DNA of 64,000 nt from RHKX01 sp046330285 (GTDB lineage: Bacteria > Actinomycetota > Thermoleophilia > Solirubrobacterales > 70-9): contig JAXLSX010000004.1 in the NCBI GenBank assembly GCA_046330285.1, forward strand, positions 124,001 through 188,000, written 5' to 3'. The notes below the pieces were generated by a model. That model was not told the origin of the DNA, ran no database searches, and saw nothing but the letters and a program-made list of their open reading frames with translations. Shown here in pieces: positions 29,453-37,802 of this stretch (position 1 is its first letter; every line of letters starts with the position of its first letter). The position numbers and the translations under genes were made by a program.

Positions 29453-30669
29453 CGGGAGGCGCCCTCGCGGCGCTCATCGTCTGCGTGCTCGCCGGCTGCG
29501 GCGGCGACGACGATCCCGGCGGCAAGGTCTCGATCAGCAGCGACACGGGCCCGAAGGGGGACCCGGTGCTGGTCCGCGGCGACGCCGCCTCCGGCGACCA
29601 GAACCAGCGGATCCCGATCACCGGCTCGGGCACGCCGGTCGCGATCTATCGCGCGCCCGCCCGGGAGCTCAAGGAGGGGATGCGGCTGCACGCGATCGCG
29701 AACGTGACGCTGACCAAGTGCGCGATCACCGACTACATCCCGCACAACCGCGAGAACACCGCCTGTCAGGGCACCCGCGAGTACAGCTACGACCCGGTTG
29801 ACGTCGAGACGAGCTTCGCACTCGTGGGCGGTGGCAAGGAGCCGGATCTGACCGGGCCGTCGATGACGCTCGGCAAGCCGGTCCACACCCGCTGCACCAC
29901 CGCGATCCACCACTGCACGATCGGGCAGGAGGAGGAGATGGTCCTCGAGGGCTCCGACATCAAGGACGCTTCGAAGTGGAAGTGGCTGGTGTTCGAGGCC
30001 AGGGCGACCTCGCCGAAGGCCGTCGGCTGCAAGCCCCCCACCGCGAAGGGCTGCAACGTGATGGCGGTCGAGACCCAGAAGGGGACGGCGATGTACTGGA
30101 TCCAGGCCGATCCCGACGTGCCCGAGGACAGCGTCCCGGCGGCCGAACGCACGGCCGCGGTCAGGACGCTTGACGTCCTCCCGAACAAGAGCAACAAGAA
30201 CAAGGTCAGGCGCGTCGTCTACAGCGTCGACCTGGCCCCTGACGGGTCGACGAGCGCCATCGAGGGCCGCCAGTACGAACTGGCGGCCAAGGGCGCGATC
30301 CGCGAACAGCTCCCGCAGGCGCCCGACATCGCCTCCTACATCGTCCTCAGCGACAGCCCGACGGGGATCAAGGGCCGGTTCCTGATCAGCGATTCCTACG
30401 ACCCCGGCAAGACCGGCAACGCCGGCGGCAACTGCGACAGCCGCTGCAAGGCCGAGGCCGCCGCGGCGATCACGACGATCCTGCCCTGTGACGTCGATGC
30501 CGGCAGGCACTACGTCAACGTCGTCTCGGCCGCGTCGCGGATGGCCGCCAAGCCCGGTGAGGTCGTCCACGTCCTGCCCGGCGGCTTCCTCGAGGTCACC
30601 CACGCCTATCCGGCCGACGCGAGCGACAACCCGCCCGGCGAGCGGACCGACTGCACGCCCACGGGCTGA
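29449..30669 (+). CDS. Putative lipoprotein coupled to the ATP synthase operon
   Basis: 406 residues. The N-terminus is a type II signal: hydrophobic LAALIVCVL then lipobox LAGC with the lipidated Cys at about 17, followed by a flexible GGDDDPGG linker. The mature part has several cysteine pairs (GCKPPTAKGC, GGNCDSRCK) suggesting disulfides, and no recognised domain. TTG start overlaps the atpC stop by 4 bases, so translation is coupled. A longer upstream start would run into atpC. Confidence 0.7.
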   Translation: MTGGALAALIVCVLAGCGGDDDPGGKVSISSDTGPKGDPVLVRGDAASGDQNQRIPITGSGTPVAIYRAPARELKEGMRLHAIANVTLTKCAITDYIPHNRENTACQGTREYSYDPVDVETSFALVGGGKEPDLTGPSMTLGKPVHTRCTTAIHHCTIGQEEEMVLEGSDIKDASKWKWLVFEARATSPKAVGCKPPTAKGCNVMAVETQKGTAMYWIQADPDVPEDSVPAAERTAAVRTLDVLPNKSNKNKVRRVVYSVDLAPDGSTSAIEGRQYELAAKGAIREQLPQAPDIASYIVLSDSPTGIKGRFLISDSYDPGKTGNAGGNCDSRCKAEAAAAITTILPCDVDAGRHYVNVVSAASRMAAKPGEVVHVLPGGFLEVTHAYPADASDNPPGERTDCTPTG

Positions 30670-30682
30670 GGCGGCGGTAGCC

Positions 30683-30713
30683 GGATCCCGGGCCTCCCGG
30701 ACCCCCGGAATCC
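30683..30713 (+). terminator. Hairpin after the ATP synthase/lipoprotein operon
   Basis: GGATCCCGGG pairs with CCCGGAATCC (10 bases, one mismatch) around an 11-base loop, just after the lipoprotein stop and before the next operon. No T-run follows, so intrinsic termination would be weak. Confidence 0.4.
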
Positions 30714-30735
30714 GCTCGCGTTCTACCCTTTCCCG

Positions 30736-31836
30736 ATGCAGGAGCGCCTCCTCGCGGAGAAGCTGATCGGCTACGACACCTCGAATCCCGAGGGCGTCCG
30801 CCTCTGCGCGGGGTTCATCAAGGGCTGGTTTGAGGCGCGGGACATCCCGACTCGGCAGCTGACCGTCCGCGACCTGCCGATCGTGATCGCCGAGGTCGGA
30901 CCGCCGGAGCTGCCGCCGGTCATCTTCCACGGCCACATCGACGTCGTTCCCGGCCGACCCGGGCAGTTCGACCCGCTGCTCGACGGGGACCGGCTCTATG
31001 GCCGCGGCGCCTATGACATGAAGGGGGCTGCCGCGGCGATGATGCTCGCGCTCGCCGACCTCCGCGACCAGCGCGACGTCCGGGTGGTCCTGGCCTTCGT
31101 CCCCGACGAGGAGACCGAGGAAGAGTTCGACCGCGGCACCGAGGTGCTCGTCGACGCCGGCTACACGGGCGAGTTCGCGATCACCGGCGAGCCGACCGAC
31201 ATGCTGATCGGGGTCGCCGCGAAGGGCGTCCTGGCCCTGCGGATCGAGGTCGAGGGGCGGGCCGCGCACAGCTCGACGCCGTGGAAGGGGGACAACGCGA
31301 TCATCAAGGCGATCTCGGTGTTCCGCGGGATCGAGTCGCTACCGTTCTCGCTTCAATCTTCCGAGCTCTTCGACCGCCCTTCGATCAACCTCGGCCGGAT
31401 CATGGGCGGGGACGCCTTGAACAAAGTGCCCGACACCTGCGTTATCGACGTCGACATCCGCTACCTGCCGGAACAGGACCCCGATGAGATCCTCCGGCAG
31501 ATCGCCGAGATTCCCGACACCGACGTCGTCGCGACGTTCCGCTGGCCGCCGATCGACGTCGACCCGGCCTCGCCGTTCGTCCGCGCGCTCGGCGACGCCG
31601 CCCGCCCGAACCACGGCGACGAGGTGACGAGCGTCGGCCGCGACGGGGCCTCCGACGCCGTCGCCTTCATCCGCGCCGGCACGCCGGCCGTCGAGTTCGG
31701 CCCCGTCGGCGCCGGCCATCACGGGCCCGAGGAGTGGGTCTCCGTCGCGTCGCTTGCGGCCTACCGCAACACCCTCTGTGATTTCGCCCGGACCGCACCC
31801 GTCGACCGCAGCGCCGCCGGGAGGATCGCCGGATGA
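30736..31836 (+). CDS. M20-family peptidase/deacetylase (ArgE/DapE type)
   Basis: 366 residues with the dinuclear-metal ligands in order: IFHGHIDVVPG (His and Asp), GRGAYDMKGA with the bridging Asp, PDEETEEE with the catalytic Glu pair, GEPTDM, and near the end GPVGAGHHGPEEWV with the last His. The dimerisation domain lies about 180-290. Family members hydrolyse N-acylated amino acids or dipeptides; the substrate cannot be told apart here. The ATGA overlap with the LytR-type gene shows coupling. Confidence 0.9.
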   Translation: MQERLLAEKLIGYDTSNPEGVRLCAGFIKGWFEARDIPTRQLTVRDLPIVIAEVGPPELPPVIFHGHIDVVPGRPGQFDPLLDGDRLYGRGAYDMKGAAAAMMLALADLRDQRDVRVVLAFVPDEETEEEFDRGTEVLVDAGYTGEFAITGEPTDMLIGVAAKGVLALRIEVEGRAAHSSTPWKGDNAIIKAISVFRGIESLPFSLQSSELFDRPSINLGRIMGGDALNKVPDTCVIDVDIRYLPEQDPDEILRQIAEIPDTDVVATFRWPPIDVDPASPFVRALGDAARPNHGDEVTSVGRDGASDAVAFIRAGTPAVEFGPVGAGHHGPEEWVSVASLAAYRNTLCDFARTAPVDRSAAGRIAG

Positions 31837-33917
31837 GCGACGAGGAGAAGCGCGACGACGAGGCGGCGGGCCCGCCCGAGGATCAGGAGGAGAAGGGCCT
31901 CGGGCTGACCGAGGAGTTCGCCCGCCTCGAGGAGGAGATCCGCCGCGAGGTCTCCGGGCCCGAGCCGGACGCCGCCGAATCGGAGGCGCCGGAGGCCGGG
32001 GAGGCTCCCGCCGCCGACGCCGGTCCCGCCGACCTCGACGACGACGCCGGCCCGGCCGCCGGCGAGTGGACGGCGCCCGCGGCGGAGACGCCCGGGCCCG
32101 AGGAGCCCGCTGCCGAGGTTCCGGCGGGCGACACCGAGGAGTGGGCGCTCGACGGTCCCGCCGAAGACGATGCGGAGCCGGCTGAGCCCGCCGAGGTGCC
32201 GGTGGACGAGGAGCCCGAAGCCGACGCGCCCGTGGTCGAGGGCGAGTCGGAGGAATGGGCCTCGGTGCCGCCGCCCGGCGCCGAGGAGCCGCCCGCCGAC
32301 GACGTCGAGCACACGGTCGTCCGCCGCGGCCCGCCGCCGGTCCCGATCGCCGCCGGCGGCTACGGCGAGCCCGAGGAGGACCCGGAGATCAAGACGCCGG
32401 CGCTCTGGTGGCGCTTCCTGATGGCGTCGGTCCTGATCGTCGTCTCGATCGCAACCGCCGTCTCGGTCTCCTCGCTCCTGCTGCTGACCGATGTCGCGGC
32501 GAAGCTCCAGCCGATTCCCGGCCTGGCGGACAAGTTGAAGGAGATCGGCCCCGGGGATCCGCAGACGATCCTGATCGTCGGCTCCGACAAGCGCACCAAC
32601 ATCGAGGGCGACCCCGGCCGCTCCGACACGACGATGCTGCTGCGCGTCGACCCCGACAAGCAGGTGCTGTCGCTGTTCTCGCTGCCGCGCGACCTCGAGG
32701 TCGAGATCCCCGGCTACGGCACCGGCAAGCTCAACGAGGCCTATGCCGACGGGGGTGTCAAGAAGACGCTCGAGACCGTCCAGGACCTGACGGGTCTCGA
32801 GATCAACCACGTCGTCAACGTCGACTTCTTCGGATTCGCCGAGGCGGTTAACGCGATCGGCTGCGTCTACGTCGACGTCGACCGCCACTACTTCAACGAC
32901 AACTCGACGGCGCTGAGCTCGCTCGAGACGTTCGCCGAGATCAACGTCAACGCCGGTTACCAACGGCTCTGCGGCCAGAACGCCCTCGACTACGTCCGCT
33001 ACCGCCACACCGACACCGACATCGTCCGCGCGGCTCGCCAGCAGGACTTCCTCCGCAACGCCCGCCAGCAGGTGCCGATCAGCGAGGTCCTGCCGATCGT
33101 CGGGGGCGACACCGGCAGCGACCTGATCGACATCTTCACCAAGTACACGTCCTCCGACGTCAAGGACCCGGCGCAGATGATCGGGGCGCTGAAGGCCTTC
33201 CTCGCGGTCAAGGACGTGCCGATCAACCAGATCAGCTTCGACGGCGAGCTCGGCCCGAGCTACGTCACCGCGACGCCGGAACAGATCCAGAAGGCAGTCG
33301 ACGAGTTCCTCAACGGCAAGGACACCCCGGGCCCGACCGGCGGCGAGAACGCGACCAAGCCCGACGACTCGGGCGGTGGATCCTCCGGCGGCTCCGGCGG
33401 CTCGAAGGACAAGAAGAAGCCGGAGGAGGATCCGACCGACGACGCCAATCTGATCCCGACCTCCGACGTCCTCGACCCCGAGACGGGGATCAACAAGTTC
33501 GACGCCTTCGGCAAGACGTCGTCGCGCCGCCTCCCGTTTCCGATCTGGGTCCCGACCGAGGTCGTGCCGGGCTCCGAGTACAGCGAGGACTCGCGCCAGT
33601 ACGACATCAAGGACGAGGACGACAAGAAACAGCCCGCCTATAAGCTGGTGATCGAGTACACGGCGCCGGACCGGCTGCCCGAGTACTACGGCGTCCAGGG
33701 GACCACCTGGACGGACCCGCCGATTCTCCGCGACAGCCACGACACCCAGGAGATCGGCGGCAAGGACTTCGACATCTACTACGACGGCGACCGGATCCGC
33801 ATGATCGCCTGGCACGACGACGACGGCAACTCCTACTGGATCAGCAACACCCTCGTGCAGACCATCGACAACTCGGACATGCTCGCGATGGCCGCGTCCA
33901 TGAAGGAGATCAAGTGA
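31833..33917 (+). CDS. LytR-CpsA-Psr (LCP) family glycopolymer ligase with long acidic N-terminus
   Basis: 694 residues. The first about 185 are cytoplasmic, rich in Glu, Ala and Pro and probably disordered. One membrane helix follows (LMASVLIVVSIATAVSVSSL, about 195-215), then the extracellular LCP domain with ILIVGSDKRTN, GRSDTTMLLRVD, FSLPRDLEVEIPG, KLNEAYADGG and CGQNALDYVRYRHTD, whose Arg and Asp residues bind the polyprenyl pyrophosphate. A Gly/Ser and Lys/Glu linker leads to a C-terminal domain of unknown type. LCP proteins attach glycopolymers to the wall, in keeping with the sugar-nucleotide genes that follow. Confidence 0.9.
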   Translation: MSDEEKRDDEAAGPPEDQEEKGLGLTEEFARLEEEIRREVSGPEPDAAESEAPEAGEAPAADAGPADLDDDAGPAAGEWTAPAAETPGPEEPAAEVPAGDTEEWALDGPAEDDAEPAEPAEVPVDEEPEADAPVVEGESEEWASVPPPGAEEPPADDVEHTVVRRGPPPVPIAAGGYGEPEEDPEIKTPALWWRFLMASVLIVVSIATAVSVSSLLLLTDVAAKLQPIPGLADKLKEIGPGDPQTILIVGSDKRTNIEGDPGRSDTTMLLRVDPDKQVLSLFSLPRDLEVEIPGYGTGKLNEAYADGGVKKTLETVQDLTGLEINHVVNVDFFGFAEAVNAIGCVYVDVDRHYFNDNSTALSSLETFAEINVNAGYQRLCGQNALDYVRYRHTDTDIVRAARQQDFLRNARQQVPISEVLPIVGGDTGSDLIDIFTKYTSSDVKDPAQMIGALKAFLAVKDVPINQISFDGELGPSYVTATPEQIQKAVDEFLNGKDTPGPTGGENATKPDDSGGGSSGGSGGSKDKKKPEEDPTDDANLIPTSDVLDPETGINKFDAFGKTSSRRLPFPIWVPTEVVPGSEYSEDSRQYDIKDEDDKKQPAYKLVIEYTAPDRLPEYYGVQGTTWTDPPILRDSHDTQEIGGKDFDIYYDGDRIRMIAWHDDDGNSYWISNTLVQTIDNSDMLAMAASMKEIK

Positions 33918-36625
33918 GCGAACCGGTCGGGGTGGTCGGGGTCGGTTGGGTCGGCCTCGTCACAGCAGCATGCTTCGCCTCGCAGGGCCACGAGGTCTGG
34001 GCGATGGACGTCGACGAGGCCAAGGTCGCCAAGCTCTCGGCGGGCGAGGTGACCTTCCACGAGCCCGGCCTGGCCGAGCTCGTGACCGAGCACGCCGGCC
34101 GCCTCCACTTCACGACCGACATGGACGAGCTGCTTGCCAACGCGCGGCTGCTCTTCTGCTGCGTCGACACCCCGCCGACCTACTCCGGCGACGCCGACCT
34201 CTCGCGCGTCCGGGCGGTCGTCGACCGCCTGCCGGACGACGCCGAGCACGCGCTGGTGATGAAGAGCACGGTTCCCTCGGGGACCGGGGCCGCGATCCGG
34301 CGCGATCTGCCCGGCCTCTCGTACGTCTCCTGCCCCGAGTTCCTCAAGGAGGGCTCCGCGGTCGAGGACTTCCTCAACCCCGATCGGGTCGTCGTCGGCG
34401 CCGACGACGGCGACGATTGGGCCGCCGACGCGGTGGCGGGGCTCTACGAGCCGCTCGGCGGCGAGATCGTCCGCACCGACGTCGCCAGCGCCGAGATGAT
34501 CAAGCTCGCCTCGAACGCGTTCCTCGCGACGAAGATCTCGTTCATCAACGAGATCGCCAACGTCTGCGAGGAGGTCGGCGCCGACGTCACCGAGGTCGCC
34601 CGCGGCATGGGCCTCGACGAGCGGATCGGCGGCGCGTTCCTGAAGGCGGGGATCGGCTACGGCGGCAGTTGCCTGCTCGGCGAGGAGACCGTCCTGATCC
34701 GTCGCGGCAAGGACATCGGTCTGACGCGACTCGACGACCTGTTCGGTCGCGTTGCGCTCGAGACGGATGCCGCACTCGATGCTGAGGTCGTCTGGCCCGA
34801 TGGTCTCCAGGTACTCGCGCGCAGCGAGGACGGAAGCATGATCTGGAGCTCCATCTATGCGGTGACCTCACGCCCGTTCGACGGCGAGGTCGTCGAGGTG
34901 AGGACGAAGATGGGAAGAAGGCTGACGACGACCGCCGATCACCCCTTTGCGGTGGTCGATCCCGATGATCAGCAGTCGGCCGCCGAGCTCACTCTCGCTG
35001 GTGACCTGACGGAGGAATGCTGGTTGCCGCTCGCCTCCGGTCCCGCTGCCATCGATCCCGGCCCCGCTCGCTTCTCCTCGACGACGGCGGGGGTTGCAGC
35101 GGGCCTGTCAGCCGACCAACTCATCTTCCGCCCTGCTCCGGATGTCGCATCGACGCTCGGTTCGCTTCCGATCGAGGATCGCCGTCGCGCTTTCGCCGAG
35201 CATCCTCGCGGTGTGGCGCAGCGGTCAGGCGACGTCAAGCGCAGTGGCGCGTTGCGCCTGAACGAGGCACTCGAGCTGCGCATCCCGCTCGAAGGAGGCA
35301 CGGTCGGGACGGCGCGAAACGGCACCTACGTTCCGATCGGATTCGAACTCGACGAGGACTTCTGGCGGGTGCTCGGCCTCTACCTGGCCGAGGGGCATTG
35401 CTCGATCGACGGCAGACATCATCGACATCGCCTGTGCTGGTCGTTCCACCCGACCGAGGAAGAGCATCTGGTCGACTTCGTCGCCTCCTACTGGCGCGAC
35501 CGTGGCGTCAAGGCCTCCGTTGCTGACGGTTCCACAGCCAGGATCGTCTCGGTTTCCTCGAAGTTGATCGCACGCTGGTTCCTCGACCATCTCCGGACGG
35601 GAGTGGACGCCTATTCGAAGCGCATACCCGACATTGCGTGGTCCCGGCCTGCCGTCGAGCGGCAAGCACTTCTAGGCGGTCTCTGGGCCGGCGACGGATC
35701 CTGGTCCCGCGTCAACCGGGGCAACAGCGTGGTGCTCGAGTACGGCACTGTCAGCGCCGAGCTCGCCGACGGGATGATGAGGATGCTTCAGCTCGACGGC
35801 ATCGTCGCCAGCCGCCGGGTTGGCCGGGTCGCGAAGTCGACGGTGGATACGCACTGGCTTCGGGTTTCGGGGGCCGATCAGGTCGAGCGGGCGTCATTCC
35901 TGGTCGACCCGTCCGAGCGTGACGAGATTCAGGAGTCCCTCGGACGTCTCCAGCGGCGAATCAGATCGACCGGCTACCGCCGCGGACCCCGGGGGTCCTC
36001 CGCTGTCCGTGTCACCGGAATCACGAGACGACGCTTTACGGGCCGCGTGTTCTCGCTCGAGATTCCCGCTCCCCATCAGTTCGTCGCGACGGGGGGACTC
36101 GTCACCCACAACTGCTTTCCCAAGGACGTCTCGGCGCTGAAGCAGCTCGCCGGCAACTCCGGCTACCACTTCCAGCTCCTGAACTCGGTGATCGAGGTGA
36201 ACGAGCTCCAGAAGCGCCGCGTGATCGGCAAGCTGACCAAGCACCTCGGCTCGCTCGTCGGCAAGCGGATCGCCCTGCTCGGCCTGGCGTTCAAGCCGAA
36301 CACCGACGACATGCGCGAGGCCTCGAGCCTGGTCCTGTCGGCGCGGCTGCAGGGGGAGGGGGCGGAGGTCGTGGCCTACGACCCGGTGGCGACCGACGCC
36401 GCATCCGGCCTGCTGACCTCGACCGAGTTCGCCGCCAGCGCCGCCGAGGCGCTGTCGGGGGCTGACGGCGCGATCCTCGTCACCGAGTGGGCCGAGTTCG
36501 CCGATCTCGACTGGCGCGAGTTGGCGGGGACGATGCGCAACCCGGTGCTGATCGACGGCCGCAACTTCCTCGATCCCGAGGTGCTGCGCGCCGCTGGGTT
36601 CGCCTACGAGGGCATCGGCCGCTGA
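33914..36625 (+). CDS. UDP-glucose 6-dehydrogenase precursor interrupted by an intein
   Basis: 903 codons encoding a dehydrogenase in two exteins (1-252 and 734-903) around a 481-residue intein. Joined exteins give 422 residues, normal for UDP-glucose/GDP-mannose dehydrogenases. N-extein: Rossmann VGVVGVGWVGLVTA, PSGTG, YVSCPEFLKEG, and SNAFLATKISFINE with catalytic Lys207. The junction restores GYGGS-CFPKD, whose Cys forms the thiohemiacetal and thioester intermediates. C-extein: ALLGLAFKPNTDDMREA for UDP-sugar binding. It oxidises a UDP-hexose to the uronate with two NAD+. GTG start overlaps the LCP stop by 4 bases. Without splicing the active site is split. Confidence 0.95.
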   Translation: MSEPVGVVGVGWVGLVTAACFASQGHEVWAMDVDEAKVAKLSAGEVTFHEPGLAELVTEHAGRLHFTTDMDELLANARLLFCCVDTPPTYSGDADLSRVRAVVDRLPDDAEHALVMKSTVPSGTGAAIRRDLPGLSYVSCPEFLKEGSAVEDFLNPDRVVVGADDGDDWAADAVAGLYEPLGGEIVRTDVASAEMIKLASNAFLATKISFINEIANVCEEVGADVTEVARGMGLDERIGGAFLKAGIGYGGSCLLGEETVLIRRGKDIGLTRLDDLFGRVALETDAALDAEVVWPDGLQVLARSEDGSMIWSSIYAVTSRPFDGEVVEVRTKMGRRLTTTADHPFAVVDPDDQQSAAELTLAGDLTEECWLPLASGPAAIDPGPARFSSTTAGVAAGLSADQLIFRPAPDVASTLGSLPIEDRRRAFAEHPRGVAQRSGDVKRSGALRLNEALELRIPLEGGTVGTARNGTYVPIGFELDEDFWRVLGLYLAEGHCSIDGRHHRHRLCWSFHPTEEEHLVDFVASYWRDRGVKASVADGSTARIVSVSSKLIARWFLDHLRTGVDAYSKRIPDIAWSRPAVERQALLGGLWAGDGSWSRVNRGNSVVLEYGTVSAELADGMMRMLQLDGIVASRRVGRVAKSTVDTHWLRVSGADQVERASFLVDPSERDEIQESLGRLQRRIRSTGYRRGPRGSSAVRVTGITRRRFTGRVFSLEIPAPHQFVATGGLVTHNCFPKDVSALKQLAGNSGYHFQLLNSVIEVNELQKRRVIGKLTKHLGSLVGKRIALLGLAFKPNTDDMREASSLVLSARLQGEGAEVVAYDPVATDAASGLLTSTEFAASAAEALSGADGAILVTEWAEFADLDWRELAGTMRNPVLIDGRNFLDPEVLRAAGFAYEGIGR
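34670..36112 (+). mobile_element. Intein with LAGLIDADG homing endonuclease, in UDP-glucose dehydrogenase
   Basis: Precursor residues 253-733. Block A starts at Cys253 (CLLGEETVLIRRG). Block B is RRLTTTADHPFAV with the TxxH His343. LAGLIDADG motif 1 is LGLYLAEGH (acidic Glu493) and motif 2 is LLGGLWAGDGSW (acidic Asp594), about 100 residues apart. Block F is VFSLEIPAPHQFVA; block G is GGLVTHN with His732-Asn733, then extein Cys734. All class 1 splicing residues and both endonuclease acids are intact, so splicing and homing look functional. The DNA has visibly more A/T at third positions than the exteins (for example around 34740-34790), consistent with horizontal arrival. Confidence 0.95.
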
Positions 36626-36631
36626 GCCTCC

Positions 36632-36649
36632 CGGGGCGCGCCCGCCCCG
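36632..36649 (+). terminator. GC hairpin after the dehydrogenase gene
   Basis: CGGGGCG-CGCC-CGCCCCG, a perfect 7-base stem with a 4-base loop, directly after the stop codon and before the next operon. No T-tract. It may attenuate rather than fully terminate. Confidence 0.45.
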
Positions 36650-36716
36650 AGCGGCCTCGCGACCGGCCGACGGTGTAGAAACCCCCTTCCATGATCGCCG
36701 CGAAGGAGGAGACCCG

Positions 36717-37802
36717 ATGCAGGCGCTGATCCTCGTCGGCGGCCACGGAACGCGCTTGCGCCCGGTCACGCTGACCCTGCCGAAGCCGATCATCCCGCTG
36801 GTCGACCGCCCCTTCCTCCGCTACATGATCGACTGGCTGAGCCGCCACGGCGTCGACGACATCGTCATGGCCTGCGGCTTCCGCCCCGACGACATCCGCG
36901 AGGTGCTCGGCGACGGGATCCCGGGCGGCCCCCGGCTGCGTTACGTCGAGGAGCCGGAACCGCGCGGGACGGCCGGAGCGATCAAGTTCGCCGAGGACCT
37001 GCTCGAGGACCGCTTCTTCGCGCTCAACGGCGACGTTCTCACCGACCTCGACCTGACGGCGCTGCTCGAACAGCACGAATCGAGCGACGCCCGGGCGACG
37101 CTCGCCCTCTACCCGGTCGAGGATCCGACCAACTACGGGCTCGTCCGCCGCAAGCCCGACGGCGAGATCACCGAGTTCCTCGAGAAGCCCGATCCCGCCG
37201 ACATCGACACCGACGAGGTCTCCGCCGGCGCCTATGTCCTCGAGAAGTCGGTCCTCGACCTCGTGCCCGCCGGGATGGACGTCTCGATCGAGCGCGAGGT
37301 CTTCCCGAAGCTCGTCGGCAACGGTCTCTACTCGCGCCGCCTCGAGGGCTACTGGATGGACATCGGCACGCCCGAGCGCTACCTCGACGCCTGCTGGGAC
37401 ATCCTCGCGGGCCGGGTCGAGTCCGATCCCGGCGAGATGGTCGACGACCACGGCAGCTACGTGGCCGAGAGCGCGATCGTCGACCCGACGGCCGAGGTCG
37501 CCGCGCACAGCTTCGTCGACGACAACGCGAACGTCGGCCCCGACGCCGAGATCGGCCCGAAGGCGGTCCTCGGGATGGGCGTCCAGGTCGGCTCCGGCGG
37601 GCTCGTCGAGGCTTCGGCCCTGCACCCCGGCTGCTTCGTCGGCGACGGCGCCGTCGTCCGCGGCTCGATCCTCGCCTCCGACGTCGTCGTCGAGGCCGGC
37701 GCGCTCGTCCCCTACGGGTCCGTCATCGGCTCGGGGGCAACGATCACCGCCGACGCCGGGCTCGAACCCGGCGCCCGCGTCGATCCGGGGGAGCGGGCAT
37801 GA
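36717..37802 (+). CDS. Sugar-1-phosphate nucleotidyltransferase with C-terminal hexapeptide repeats
   Basis: 361 residues. N-terminal nucleotidyltransferase domain (1-235): ILVGGHGTRLRPVTLTLPKP signature, LNGDVLTDLDL, ITEFLEKPD, and YWMDIGTPERY. The C-terminal part is a left-handed beta-helix with acyltransferase-like hexapeptides (ESAIVDPTAEVAAHSFVDD). It is of the mannose-1-phosphate guanylyltransferase/glucose-1-phosphate transferase group; the base and sugar cannot be settled. ATG preceded by a strong AAGGAGGAG at 36703-36711. ATGA overlap with the next gene. Confidence 0.9.
   Translation: MQALILVGGHGTRLRPVTLTLPKPIIPLVDRPFLRYMIDWLSRHGVDDIVMACGFRPDDIREVLGDGIPGGPRLRYVEEPEPRGTAGAIKFAEDLLEDRFFALNGDVLTDLDLTALLEQHESSDARATLALYPVEDPTNYGLVRRKPDGEITEFLEKPDPADIDTDEVSAGAYVLEKSVLDLVPAGMDVSIEREVFPKLVGNGLYSRRLEGYWMDIGTPERYLDACWDILAGRVESDPGEMVDDHGSYVAESAIVDPTAEVAAHSFVDDNANVGPDAEIGPKAVLGMGVQVGSGGLVEASALHPGCFVGDGAVVRGSILASDVVVEAGALVPYGSVIGSGATITADAGLEPGARVDPGERA

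Noticed and set aside
34670..36112. Reading the insert in the dehydrogenase as a group I/II intron or a transposon
   Set aside because: The frame is open throughout, the borders encode intein splice motifs, and there are no terminal inverted repeats or target duplication.
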